A stretch of 64,000 nucleotides of DNA from Lagopus muta (GCF_023343835.1 NC_064433.1:70268032-70332031); one strand, 5' to 3'. Numbered from the stretch's first letter, positions 49,074-60,084 are shown. Notes: a model not told the origin generated them from the sequence alone. A program made the numbers and translations.

Positions 49074-52000
49074 GTACATTCAGGTTGAAAGCAGACCAGT
49101 ACAGATTTATTTTACAATGTACATAATACTAGGAGTCCCACATAAGCTTGTGCATGAGTTTGACAGATGTATCTGTATAAAAACAAGCAGTAGAATGTAT
49201 TTGGCCACTTTTTCAAAAGATAAAATAACCTGAAAAAATGTAATCTAATTAGCATTTATTTCATTACTCCACTTTCATCATTATTTTACTTTAAATAATT
49301 CAAAAATTAATCTATTTAGACTAAAACAAATCTGAAAGGTGCCTTTAGAGTGTCAGCATGCATAATTATGTGGAAGAAACTAAAGACAGGACAAAATGCA
49401 TCAATGCCGCTTGTCAAGCAGTCTTGTGCTGGACACAAATTCGTAAACAAAAAGGCACGTTTCAATAGCAATCAATGTTGTGAGAAAAATAAACAAAAGA
49501 TAGAAAATAAGTCAACACACCTAGATTAGTTTAAATTTCTAGTTGGTTGATTTTGACTTTTTGATTCAGTAAAGAAAGAATTGGAGGGGGCACACAAGGA
49601 GGGATTCCACTTCTCCCACTGTTTCTTCACCTAGGTACCAACCTTACTTCTCAGTAGTGTGTGGCCTTTTCAAGAATACAAAAAGGCTGCTCTTAGATGG
49701 TAAAGATAATGTGACTTTTATTCAGAATTTAAACTGCAGTTGTGTGGTTGGAAACCACATAAAGAAGGAAGCTCCAGCACTTTCTCATCCCCTACATGTT
49801 TTTTTTCACTCGCCTTTTAACCTTCCAGAATTAACATTGTGCTTTGTAAACATGACAACTTGAACTCTTAGTTTTACTACCTTTGTTCAGTCACTTTTCA
49901 GATTGAATTTTGGCCATAATTAAAAGAGTGCAGGGAAATGAGCTGTACCTTTTCCAAATAAACGGACTTTTTAAAATGAAAAATTTTATCACAAATATGC
50001 TAATGTTTCACAATGCAATGCTTTCACATTCAAGCTTATTTTTTCATTGAAAACATCCATGCAGTAACCAGAGTGCCTTCACAAGTATACTTGAGTACTT
50101 TACAGTTCTATTTGGAGTATCTGAACTCTTTATCTTCTGAAATAATTTTTTAGCCTTTGTCAAATTTGCCCTAAGCAAGATTAGTTTCATCATGTAGAAC
50201 TGTACTAAGAACATTTAACCCAAGCAATCAGCACTATTCCATTGAGAAGATGTTGGTCATGGAAATGCTGTTATCAAAATTTTGTGTATTATCATTGCAG
50301 ATTTAGAATAATTTGTCAAGCATACATTCAGACAACTCCTTGCCTACTTCACTACAGCATGCAATTACTCTTTTTGGAAGCTGTCATCTGAGCTTGCTTC
50401 AGTTCAAGATCTTTGGTGTTGGCATCATTATGTGACAAAGTAGAAGCTCCTTCTTCCAAAGACCAAACCTGCCTTTTGGTACTCGAGCTTTCCTGTCACT
50501 ATGAAAAGAGTACTGATGGTTAGATCTCTTTGCAGTGAGTTTGTACGGGGTCACTGCCCTCACAAAACAATTTTGTTCTTGAATATCCTCACTTTTAACT
50601 TCACAGCATGTTATCCATGATTTTGAGGTTTAACTGACTTAGCAGTTTTCCTTCCAGAGCAAGGTTAAAGCACTACTGCAGTCAGAATATCTCTGAGACA
50701 CCCCTGAAAGTTAATATTAACATTCATGATAATACAGATTTCTGTAAGTAATGATTTTCAGCTTCAGGGATTCTTCAAAACACCTGAAATATTCAATAAG
50801 CGAGGATGAAATTTCAGAAGATGCAGAACGTGTTCAACAAAGTGCTACTGGAATAACATTTGTCTGAAATAACAACAAACTGTTGTTATTTCAGTTATCT
50901 AATTGGCTGACTTTCTAGCAAGACTCTTAGGGGCTTTATGCTGCTGAAATGTAAAATAAATGTTCGTTCTCAGTCTTTCAGTCATTTCTTTGGAGGGAAA
51001 TTACTAGTGAAGCTCATGTCACTTTAGCCCAGAAAGTATTTTCCGTGGTCACTGTGTAGTCAGAGCACTTGGTTGACGTGGACTGCTGGACAGATCTCAG
51101 CTACAGCAGCTGTGAGTCATAGCGAATGTGTACTGCACTCAGCTTGGACACAGAAAGTGGAAGGCTCAGCAACCTGGTACATCTCATCCTAAGGCATTAT
51201 TGGTACTGCATACTCTACCATTGGAAACTTATGAGGCAAACTTCCCTCAGATCCTAATACTTAATGAAGATCTCTAGGGGTCAGAAATATTTCTTAAAAC
51301 CAGTTTGATGTTGTGTTTCTTTAATGCTAAGAATAGTTCTATTAGACTGACAGAAGGAAAAATGCTACGTAAAGCAAATTATGCCATGCAGTTTAAGGTT
51401 GTTTTTTCTTTTTAAAGAAAGAGGTGTGTGTATTTGGCAGAAATGCATTAGTACAGGTATTTTGCTTTTTTGTTTTAATCCAAGTAAATTATAGATCTGT
51501 TAGGTTTGGTTCCTCATTTTCTCATTTGGTTGTGATCTATAGCAAGCATTTGCCACTGCCAGTGAAATCTGGGGGAAAGGTGCTTCCAAAACACAGTGCC
51601 AATATATACAGCACTGCAGACAGCCGATTAACATGAAAAGCAAAGTTCTTCAGCTCTCAGATTGGGTGCCTGGAATGGATGGATGCTTGTGCCAAATCCT
51701 TAGTCTCTGAAATGGAGGTAGTATCTCTCCTTCATCCAGCCCAAGATATTTTTGTGAAGATAAAGCAATAGATCTTTGAGAAGCATTCAGGGACTGAACT
51801 GCCACAAGAAAACCTTGTAATTCGGGATGTAATTCCAGGGGAGAATCCAGTAAGCAAGGTCTGCAGCTTCAGGTTGTTTAGTGATGTGAATGCAAAATAC
51901 TGAAGAGCTGCTAATGCTGATATTGTCTTGTTTCACAAAAGCAAGGACTCAACAGAAAAGGTATAATACAGGTTTGAGACTGAGGATTGTGTCGCACAAA

Positions 52001-53870
52001 GACAGTGTGCAAGAAGTGTCTCCAGACAGTTGATTTTATTCCTACTTTTTCAGTTAGGTTCTGCACCCTTTAATCCTGTTTGAACAAGATTAACCCTTGT
52101 TTTAATCAATTTTAACACATGTATGCATGCACACGTTTTTGTGAACGCACATGTTAGCACAGGTAATTTTTTGCAAGTTAGGGGGGGATGAAGAGCAAAT
52201 TGCATAAACAGAGATTATATCTTGTAGCAGTCTGCTAACATCCAAATGAGTCACCAGAAGGAGTGGAATATCCTGAGCCATCCCACTGCGCCCTGCTCCT
52301 CAAGCTGGTGACAATAAGGAGATAATTCTCTATTTAAAGCACCCCTATAGAGGAGCAATGCAGATGTTGGCGATTCCATGTCCTGGCTTCTCAGCACTTG
52401 TGTCTGTTGGCACCTTTCTGCCTTCTCCCATCTGCTCTGCTGGCCAAGCAGCTCAGTTTCATTGCAAGAGGAAGCAATGTGTTCAGTGCAGGTGGAATCT
52501 TTGGGAATTTTTCCTCTTTAATTTCAGCAAGTCTCTAGCCAGTGTATGTGAACTGGCATTTCCAAACGTTTATAACCTGACTGAAATGAAGTGGCAAAAG
52601 GCACTTCCTACCAGGCTCCCTCCCTTCCTCATCTCTGTGCCAAGCACAAGGAAGCAGAGAAAAGGTTTCTGTGATTCGCAATGTGGACCGAGAGACTGGC
52701 GCTTCCATGGCTTGTGCTTGGAAAGGTCTAAGCCACTGGGCTTAGATATTTGCAGACAAGTTACCCCTGAGGCACACACCTGGTGATAGAAATTTTCAGC
52801 CAAACAGTTTATGTTTGGCAAAGTTTACAAGCAATTGAAAACACAGTCTTATAACAGGAGGTATCTGGCAATCCTAACAGTTGGCAGTTGTGCCAGCCCC
52901 ACCTATATTTTTGGATCATTTAATAATGCAGTTAAGGTTTTTAATGGAGTCTTTTTTCCATTAAAATTCAGCTAAATACAGAAATGCAGCTTCTTCATAG
53001 TACTTTGAGCTACAAAGCATAGAGAGATCATTTTAAGTGAGCATGGTATGTTTGCAATCACTAGCCAGTTAACATAACCTTCAGAATATCGGGACGTCTG
53101 TAATTAATTGAACGTTCGTAAGAAATGCAAGAAAATACACTAAAACTATCACTGATTTTTTTCAGATTTAATACCAGCAACATACCTTAAATTATTTTTT
53201 AAAGTATTTTTACATGTTCTAAGAATTACACTAGAAACCAGAGAGTAAAGACGTAGTGATATTTTTATCCAGGTTTGTTTGGCTGTTTGGGCAGCACTAG
53301 CTCTGACAGCGTCATGCTACTTTACATGAGAAAAAAGGCAAGGAATACACAGTAACGCTGATAATGAGCAACATTCATATGCATGCAGCTTTAACCTCTT
53401 TTTAATAAAATGTCTGGTATTTGCTACTGTGACTGCACTTCACAACCTTCATACGAGAGAAGAGCAAGCTTCTTACTCATTTTTAACTGTTTATTAACAT
53501 TTTTTTTTAGCTATGAAATCCTCCAAAATATTATGTAGCCTCTAAAAACAAATACATATTTAAGTAGGTTGGGCCTGCCTTTTTGGGCTATGATTTTTCA
53601 GTATGCCTTTTGTTGTTTAATTTTAAATACTGAATACAAAAGCAAAACATTTGTTTTTTATTTTATATATACAGCGAGTTACTTTCCACATTGCGTATGA
53701 GAATGTCCTTTATTCTGACATGTTAAGGCAAGGAAAATTTTCTGGGTGGTGATAGTTACAGAAATTTTGGTGAGTTGCCCAAAGGGCCTTTGTATAGCCA
53801 AGGCAGAAGAAAAGATGACACACAGTAAACACTGCCGCAGAAAGCTGGTTATGGGAAGGAGAGACTGAAC
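49074..53870. other. AT-rich non-coding DNA
   Basis: No gene recognised. A perfect 14-bp inverted repeat lies at 50,864-50,894. The region 52,300-52,960 is less AT-rich and contains a 142-codon plus-strand frame (52,358-52,786) with no recognisable domain. It reads more like non-coding regulatory DNA than an exon. Confidence 0.5.
50864..50894. repeat. Perfect 14-bp inverted repeat (hairpin)
   Basis: CTGAAATAACAACA (50,864-50,877) is followed by the 3-base loop AAC and then its exact reverse complement TGTTGTTATTTCAG (50,881-50,894). No mismatch in 14 pairs. Confidence 0.95.
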
Positions 53871-54175
53871 TTGGTCCTCACTGATCAGAGCAACAGTGCT
53901 TCAGCTCCCCAGTTTCTGCCATTGCAGCCATTACCAAATGCTGCCCAGTGGACTGAGGGACTGGAAGATGTGCCGGTGGATGATATCAGGGTCCAAAAAA
54001 CAGTGCCTGACAATGTTTCATCTCACCTCTTCTTTCCATCCCTGCTTAGGACATTTATTAACACACTGAGCAATCCCAAGGGGATCACAGATTGTGGGTG
54101 CAAATGTGCTGACCACCCCAAGGAGATCAGCATAACTGGCCTAGCACACATCTGGATGGATGCAGCTAGCTGAAG
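53871..54175. other. Unassigned DNA upstream of a CR1 copy
   Basis: About 300 bp carrying a 100-codon plus-strand frame (53,871-54,173). The product has no signal or family motif that I recognise. It could be diverged sequence belonging to the adjacent CR1 element, but I could not align it. Confidence 0.35.
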
Positions 54176-54646
54176 CCTCCCCAGCACAAGAAAGATGTGG
54201 AGCTGTTGCAGCAGGTCCATAGGAGGGCCACAAAGATGATCAGAGGGCTGGAGCACCTCTCCTATGAAGAAAAGTTGAGGGAGCTGGGCTTGTTCAGTCT
54301 GGAGAAGGATCTGAGAAGACTTCATTGAGGCCTTCCAGTACTTGAGGGGAGCTTAGAAACAGGAGTGAGAGCATCTTTTTACATGGCCCGGTAGGAATAT
54401 GACAAGGGGGAATAGTTGAAAACTAAAAGAGAGGAAATTTAAGTTAGAAATTATGAGGAAGTTTTTTATTCACTGGCACATGCTGTCCAGAGAAACTGTG
54501 GATGCCCCATCGCTGGAAGCATTCAAGGCCAGGTTGCGTGGGGCCCTGGGCAGCGTGATCTAATGGCTGGCAGCCCTGCCCACAGCAGGAGGTTGGAACA
54601 AGATCTTTAAGGCCCCTTCCAATCCAAGCCATTCTATGATTTTATG
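54176..54646 (+). mobile_element. CR1 LINE 3' fragment, plus orientation
   Basis: A ~470-bp 3' fragment. It opens with CCCCAGCACAAGAAAGATGT, then GGAGGGCCACAAAGATGATC, continues through GGGAGCTGGGCTTGTTCAG and the GGAAGCATTCAAGGCCAGGT segment, and ends with GGTTGGAACAAGATCTTTAA, then CCATTCTATGATTTTATGA at 54,632-54,648. This is the ORF2 C-terminus plus 3' tail; the coding frame has several indels. It lies about 120 bp before the CpG island begins, so it marks the edge of the promoter-proximal region that has tolerated insertion. Confidence 0.94.
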
Positions 54647-55272
54647 AACATCCAGAACTCATTATTTGGGGTAGAGAGGATGGAAGGGAGGGGGGAGTTT
54701 TTTTAATAAGTTGCAATATAACACGCTTGGTTTGATCAAAGCACGACAGCTTTAGCTTAGTGCACGCGTATCTGCTTGGCAAAGGAAGCACAGCACACCT
54801 CGGAGAGGCAGGACTACAGGGAGGGCGCCAGCACCCCGGTAGCAGCAGCAGGCTGATGTGGGTTCTTCGAGCGTGGAGTGCGGCCGCCAAAAGCGCAGCG
54901 TGCCCACCGGCCAGGGCCGGGCGGCGTGCGGTATCGCTGGGCTGCGCGCTGCGTGCCGGGAGCGCGAGAGCCGTGAGGAGTCGAGCTGTTAAGCCGTCAA
55001 GCGTTCTGACTGCTGCGCACTGCGCAGTTATCCCGCGTCTTCCTTCCTGCCCGAGCTTCCCAGCAGCTGCAACGTCAATCGCAGCGTTCGAATCCGAAGT
55101 AATTCCCTTCTCTGCAGCGCTCGGAAGAACTCCAATTACACATCGTACTGGATCTCAATTACAATATTTCTTTATGCAGATAACTTCGTAAACCCTTAAG
55201 CCTTCCTTTAACCTCACTACGTGAAAATACATTAGCCTACAGCCACGCTAAGGCCGACGATGGCGGTTCCAT

Positions 55273-55283
55273 CCCCCCCCCCC
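55273..55283 (+). repeat. C11 homopolymer
   Basis: Eleven consecutive C within the CpG island. Confidence 0.9.
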
Positions 55284-55433
55284 ACGCAAAGCCGCTGCCG
55301 TACTGGGTGGCTGCGCGGATCCGCGCACAGCCCCACGTGACCGGTCGGCGGCAATTAGCATTCACGCCGAGCGCTGGCGGACTGCGGGGGGGCCGCCGGT
55401 GGGGGGGAGGAAGGAGTTAACGCGGGCAGCCGG

Positions 55434-55434
<1 letters not shown>

Positions 55435-55465
<31 letters not shown>
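55435..55465 (+). repeat. T31 homopolymer in CpG island
   Basis: Thirty-one uninterrupted T, the longest pure homopolymer in the window, set inside GC-rich promoter-like DNA. It may be nucleosome-excluding. The exact length is uncertain because homopolymers are error-prone in assemblies. Confidence 0.85.
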
Positions 55466-55466
<1 letters not shown>

Positions 55467-55710
55467 GTCTTCTTAATTAATCACCCGCCGCTCCGCGATT
55501 TAAATATGGAAATGGCGAGCGAGCTGCTCGCAATTATTCACGAGCCCGCCGGCGGCTTCGCGCCCCTCCCGGCCCCACCGTTACCTGCCGCCCACCTGCG
55601 GCGAGCAGACCGCCCCTTCGCGGAGCTGGGGAGCACAAATGAGAGGCCTGGCAGTAGGCTTCGCCTTGGGCTGGCACGGCTCCGCGGCGGGCTGCCCGTG
55701 AGCGCGCAAC

Positions 55711-55742
55711 ATGGCCGCCGCGGGGCGCGCTGCCGGCACCAG
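55711..55742 (+). CDS. Possible first coding exon (short), speculative
   Basis: In the CpG island an ATG at 55,711 (context CGCAACATGG, with G at +4) opens Met-Ala-Ala-Ala-Gly-Arg-Ala-Ala-Gly-Thr. It is followed by CAG|GTGACG at 55,740-55,748, a good match to a splice donor; without splicing the frame ends at TGA, 55,744-55,746. A short Ala-rich first exon running into a donor is a common arrangement for CpG-island genes. Joining it directly to the exon candidate at 59,943 would give a stop after about 14 codons, so if both are real, another exon or another start must be involved. I do not recognise the gene. Confidence 0.2.
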
Positions 55743-56532
55743 GTGACGCAGGGGCCGCGCCGGGGCCTGCCGCCCGCCCTCTCTCTGTGTTTATTTGTAT
55801 GTTGAGCCCTTTTTTCTGGCACTTTCCCTCCCGGTCTCCTGGTTGTCCATTTGATGGAGCGAATGGTTACGAAAACGAAATAAAATCCCAGCGCTCGGCA
55901 GCTCGTCGTGTCGGTGCGGAGTTGTTAGAGCAGCCGGGGCGCGGGCTGGCGGTCAGGTGCAGCTCGCCAGCCGTGTGCGCGCCGCTCTGTTCTTCCTGCA
56001 GCCCCGGTGCCGTCAAATAAGGACATAAAGACGCTTTGAAAGCAAAAGCCGCGCTGTAATGGCAGCTACAGCTTTAGCAGGGGGCACGCGTTGTGCCAGA
56101 GCGCGAACATGCCGCCTCGTTCTGTGGGACTGCGGCACTGAGAGATGTGCCCGATTCCGTTTTCCCAATTGAACGGGCTGCTGCTCCGCGGCTGCCGGCG
56201 CCGTGCGTGCTGGGAGTCGCCGTGCCGGGTAACTGTGTGGCTTTGAGAGCTCGGTGCGACTGTAGAGCGAAACAAACCGGGGCGAGGACGGGGATCTGAG
56301 CTTCAGCGAGGAAGGAAGGCGGGAAGATCGAGGCTGCGATAAACAACGCTGAAAAATGGCAGGAGAACAATGTTTACTTTTGAATATGTGGCCCGCTGCC
56401 AGCCTGGCGCTGGTTTTTAGGTTAGCAGAGGTTGGAGGAAGGGCCAGACCGAGGCGTGGCTAGCTGCTGTCAAGGATAAAAAAAAGTCTGCAAATTGCTG
56501 TCCTCAGCTTTTTTTCTCTCCTCCACCCCCAA

Positions 56533-56548
56533 CCCCCCCCCCCCCCCC
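56533..56548 (+). repeat. C16 homopolymer
   Basis: Sixteen consecutive C at the right part of the CpG island, preceded by further C-rich sequence (CCACCCCCAA). Potential i-motif or, on the other strand, G-quadruplex material. Confidence 0.88.
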
Positions 56549-56818
56549 TCCCGGACGGAAAAAAGGCAGCGCTAGCTCTTAGGGCTATTAAAAATGATGC
56601 AGAATTTTAACCATCTGCTGCACCAGGTACTCCACAGTGGTTCTACAGATCTGTGTTTTCGCAGAGGGAAGACCTGCAGAGCTTTCAAATTGCAAAACTG
56701 CATTTAAGCGTTTAAATATTTCATGAAACAGCACCCTTAAAGCCAGATTCCTTTTAATTGCAAATTGAGAAATAGGTTTTACCAAAATCGAAGCATTTTC
56801 CATCCTTAACGTGCTGCC

Positions 56819-56840
56819 GGGGGGGGGGGGGGGGGGGGGG
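56819..56840 (+). repeat. G22 homopolymer
   Basis: Twenty-two consecutive G just beyond the CpG island. On the minus strand it encodes a Pro run within a 107-codon frame. Such G runs can fold into quadruplexes and are prone to length change and assembly error. Confidence 0.88.
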
Positions 56841-59130
56841 TCTAAAAGGGGCACAGGTGTACTGCTGAGGACAGGGTGCCAGCGCTGCCAAAATGCTGTC
56901 CCTGCAAGCACTATGAAGGCTCCAGAAACAGCCAGAGATAGAAACTGAGTGTTTTGTAGCCTCCTAAGGCTTTTGACTGAAGTGTGCGAGACATAACTGC
57001 GTGTGGAGAGTCATCTCTTGCACTTGACCGGCTGCTTGTGTACGTATCGGAGCAAAATTACCTAATGAATAACATGGAGACTGGAGAAGAAACCGGGCTG
57101 CCAACATGGCCTCGTGAACTATGTTAGTATGTCCAGCTCACAGGGGAAGACCGCTTCGAAATAATAATGGATGGAAAAAATGTTTTTGAAGTGGTGAGGC
57201 TTAAAGAAGAAAATAGCAGGAATCTTTAATGTGGTATTCTTTTCGTAAATTAGATTAACTATTTAAGTGCCATAAGCAGCAAATTAAATATTTCAAATAT
57301 TAATAAATCAGAATGTAATGTTTGTTTGGAGTAAGACTAAGAAAATTGGAGGTTATTGCCTCATAATTCATCTGTGTATTTAAGATCAATTAGCAAGTAA
57401 ACGGAGAAAGAGGTTGTAGTGAAGTATTTTAGACATACAGTTCCTTTGAAAATGCTTTAAGAGTTTGCTTTTTCTCTTATAAGTTCTGTCTGTACTGTCT
57501 TGTTACCTAAAGTCACTGGTTATTATTTGTAACTGGGAGGGCTGGATTTTCTTTAAATGAAATGTCTATTATCTACAAATGGACGTTTGAGAAAGGCAGT
57601 TAAGTTGTGAAACCAACATAAGGGCTCAGTTAAACCTCTTCTCTCAATTTTAATTATTAAAAAACAAACAAAAATATAAATACTGTCGATGTCTTATAGA
57701 TAAGGTAAATTTTCTTACTTTACAATGGGAGATTGAGAGCTACATTTTACCACCTGTTGCCTAGTGCAGAAAAGCATTCAGGGGAAGGAAGGTATTCAGT
57801 CATCCTGCAAGCCTGTGCTGTCTGTAAGGAAAACAGCTTCTTTTTATCTCTGCTTTTAGGTGCTGCATAAAATTGTACAATACATTTGCTTCAGACAGTG
57901 CCAGAGAAGCATAATGAGGTGTTTAGTCACAGTTCAGATGTGTTATTGGTAGAAAACAGTATAGGAATCGTCGGCTGGGTTTTCAATTGAATAGTCCTTG
58001 TAATCGAGGGTTGCCTAAATCTCAAGATTGCATCCAGGCACCGCTGGGTCTCTCAATTATCTGTTTGTTTTCTGTTAGGCTCTTATCTGCTGGAGGTTTT
58101 ATTTTTCCTGCAAGGCCTTCATTATGACTGAGGATTTTGGTTATGTTGTGTTTTCTGATTTTTTTGCTGGTTGTTTTTTTTTTTTTTTTTTTTTCCTGTT
58201 AACTCTTGGATTTCTGCTTGCTCCCTTTCTTATAGAGCACCTTTGTAGATGCGATTGCAGGAAGTCTAGAGTGAGTGTGCTTTTCTGACACAGATTGTAT
58301 GAGTGGGAGGGCCTAGCAGGTGGTGACTGTTACAGGAAGGTAAAATAATGGCATGGTAGTGCTGTCATCATCATATTTGTGTTTAAAAGTCAGTGTTGTG
58401 TACCAGAGTGTTCCATTATAGTGAGGAATGCCTCATATTCTGCAGTTTAGAGCAAAAAGATTTCTGCATGAATAAACATGTCTATGAATACAGTGGTGTT
58501 GATATGATTCTGCAAGGTAGTTCTATTTTACTCTATGTGCAAATGTATATATAGCGAGTGTACTGTATCTAACCTGGATTGTGCAGGCTTTGAGATTTAT
58601 AAAGCTGTTTATAGGCAACCTGCTAGGATGTGGGAGCATGCACAATGCCCTTGTGAACAGCCCTTCTAATACTGAAAGTGCACAACACGTTCATAAGAGC
58701 ATTTTTCTGTGATGATGGAGTCGTATGAATAAATAAGAAGTGGTGGGATTATAAATTATTTTGGACTTGGCATTATATAATAACTATAATACCTAAAATG
58801 TCACCATCCTTGGGCACTCATCTTAATATAATCTTAACATTCTTATTTTTATATCAACTTGCTCTTTCAAGAAATATAATAGCATCGAGCTGCAGATTTT
58901 GGTCACGTTATTTAGTTCTAAATTAAGAAAACAAACAAAAAACAAAGGCAAAAAAAAAAAAAAAAGTAATTTTAATGTTAATTTCCCTGTCCTTATGAAA
59001 GCTGAACAATACTACCTTTGTGCAGTTGTTGCAAAAACTGAGATTAAGTTGCTTACCCCTACATACGTATTTTTGCTTTCTTGTTTAATCCTGTAGCTAG
59101 TTATTTGAAAAGAAGTGTGTTGCTGAGTTT
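56841..59130. other. AT-rich sequence downstream of CpG island, possibly first intron
   Basis: No exon recognised. Composition returns gradually to AT-rich. T runs occur at about 58,172-58,194 and an A run at 58,952-58,966. If the CpG island drives plus-strand transcription this would be intron 1. Confidence 0.45.
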
Positions 59131-59227
59131 TCTCTCTTTTTTTTTCTCTCTTTTTTTTTCTCTCTTTTTTTTTCTCTCTTTTTTTTTCTCTCTTTTTTTT
59201 TCTTTCTTTTTTTTCTCTCTTTTTTTT
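59131..59227 (+). repeat. Pyrimidine minisatellite, 14-bp period
   Basis: CTCTC followed by nine T, repeated with an exact 14-bp period. The first C of each unit is at 59,132, 59,146, 59,160, 59,174, 59,188 and (variant TCTTTC) 59,202, with one more shorter unit after that. The whole tract is pure C/T for about 97 bp, then switches to G8-A-G5 at 59,228-59,241. Lys/Arg/Glu-rich open frames on the minus strand are translations of this repeat, not genes. Confidence 0.95.
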
Positions 59228-59311
59228 GGGGGGGGAGGGGGACAATGATGGCTTGTTTTGGGTGTTTTGTTTTTTGACATACTGGAAAAAAGTATTTTTA
59301 TCACTCTGTAT

Positions 59312-59344
59312 TTCTATTCAATATTCTATGGTTGAATAGAATAT
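59312..59344. repeat. Two overlapping, mutually exclusive short inverted repeats
   Basis: TTCTATTCAA (59,312-59,321) pairs with TTGAATAGAA (59,332-59,341) around a 10-base loop. ATATTCTAT (59,321-59,329) pairs with ATAGAATAT (59,336-59,344) around a 6-base loop. Both are perfect and share bases, so only one can form at a time. Confidence 0.85.
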
Positions 59345-59942
59345 GAAATGTAGTGTAATTAGTGTCTTTTAAATAATGAATTAAAGCCAGCAGATGATAC
59401 AGTGTGCAAAACTGTTTATAACAACAATCAATTTCTATAATGTTCTATGCAATGTGAAATTATTCATGATATAAATTGTGTAAAGTGTAACAACAGTGAG
59501 TACGTGTTGAGTGATATTGCAGTACCATTCTGCTGAAGATACACTGATCCAATTCATTGAAGAGAGTACCTCTGGAACATCTGTCAAAGGTTGTCTTGTT
59601 TTGGTTTCTATTACAAAGTCCATAGGTTTATTCCAAGATATTCTGAAAAGCCTCTCGTATGTTGTTTTTACGGTAGCAATGGAATAGGTAAAATACTACA
59701 TTCTAAAAAGAACAAGAGGGCTTGATTCTACTGTCAGTACAGAACATTCTTAATGACGTTTCTTGTGATTTGAATAGAGCCAAATCAGGCCTGCCAAATT
59801 TGTTTGAAATGAAACAGAAAATAAAAATATATTTGTATAAATATACTGATTTGTTTCTAATCTGCTTAATTAAATCAGCCATGTGGTATCTGGTGTCCAT
59901 TAAAAATGTACTTACGATCTTTTTTTAAAATTTTTTTTTCAG

Positions 59943-60084
59943 TGCCTGGCTTAGAATGCATTTCATGGTCAGTGGAAAAAAATGAGGAAGAGGAGGGTGT
60001 GGCTGCAGAGAATTTGGCTGTGCAGGCAGGGACTGGCTTTGGGGTTGTGATCCTTCAACCTCGCAGAAGGAAGACTTCTCTTAG
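59943..60084 (+). CDS. Candidate internal exon of an unidentified gene
   Basis: A long T-rich tract (59,918-59,940) ends in CAG at 59,940-59,942, a strong acceptor. The following 142 bp are open in one frame and end in CTTAG|GTAAAA, a fair donor, at 60,084/60,085. The readable product is PGLECISWSVEKNEEEEGVA, then AENLAVQAGTGFGVVILQPR and RRKTSLR: an acidic patch followed by a basic end, no family I recognise. The exon would start at the second base of a codon (phase 1) and end after two bases (phase 2). Other frames close early. It lies about 3.4-5 kb downstream of the CpG island on the same strand, a plausible second-exon position. It could instead be an untranslated 5' exon or a chance combination of signals. 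Confidence 0.35.

Larger units (their letters stand above)
54770..56600. promoter_or_regulatory. CpG island, probable promoter of an unidentified gene
   Basis: The sequence changes abruptly from AT-rich to GC-rich with frequent CpG over about 1.8 kb, the only such block in the window. It holds CACGTG (55,334-55,339, a bHLH E-box followed by AC), two TGCGCA words seven bases apart (55,014-55,026, NRF1-like but with one extra base) and AACGTCAAT near 55,067. It also has a T31 run (55,435-55,465), C11 (55,273-55,283) and C16 (55,533 of the next kilobase, at 56,533-56,548). Immediately after the T31 run an AT-rich patch (TTAATTAATC, GATTTAAATATGG) is set into GC-rich DNA. CpG islands of this kind in birds usually overlap transcription starts. 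Direction and start site cannot be read from sequence alone. Open frames of 100-143 codons here are the usual by-product of GC-rich DNA. Confidence 0.7.

Noticed and set aside
54760..55191. 143-codon plus-strand frame in the CpG island
   Set aside because: Ala/Arg/Ser-rich product with no domain, typical of GC-rich non-coding DNA with few stop codons.
55464..55822. Overlapping 113- and 94-codon frames on opposite strands in the CpG island
   Set aside because: Mirror frames caused by GC-rich composition; candidate donors inside end in phase 0, not compatible with the exon at 59,943.
59012..59304. Lys/Arg/Glu-rich minus-strand frames that resemble a charged coiled coil
   Set aside because: Pure translation of the CTCTC-T9 minisatellite.
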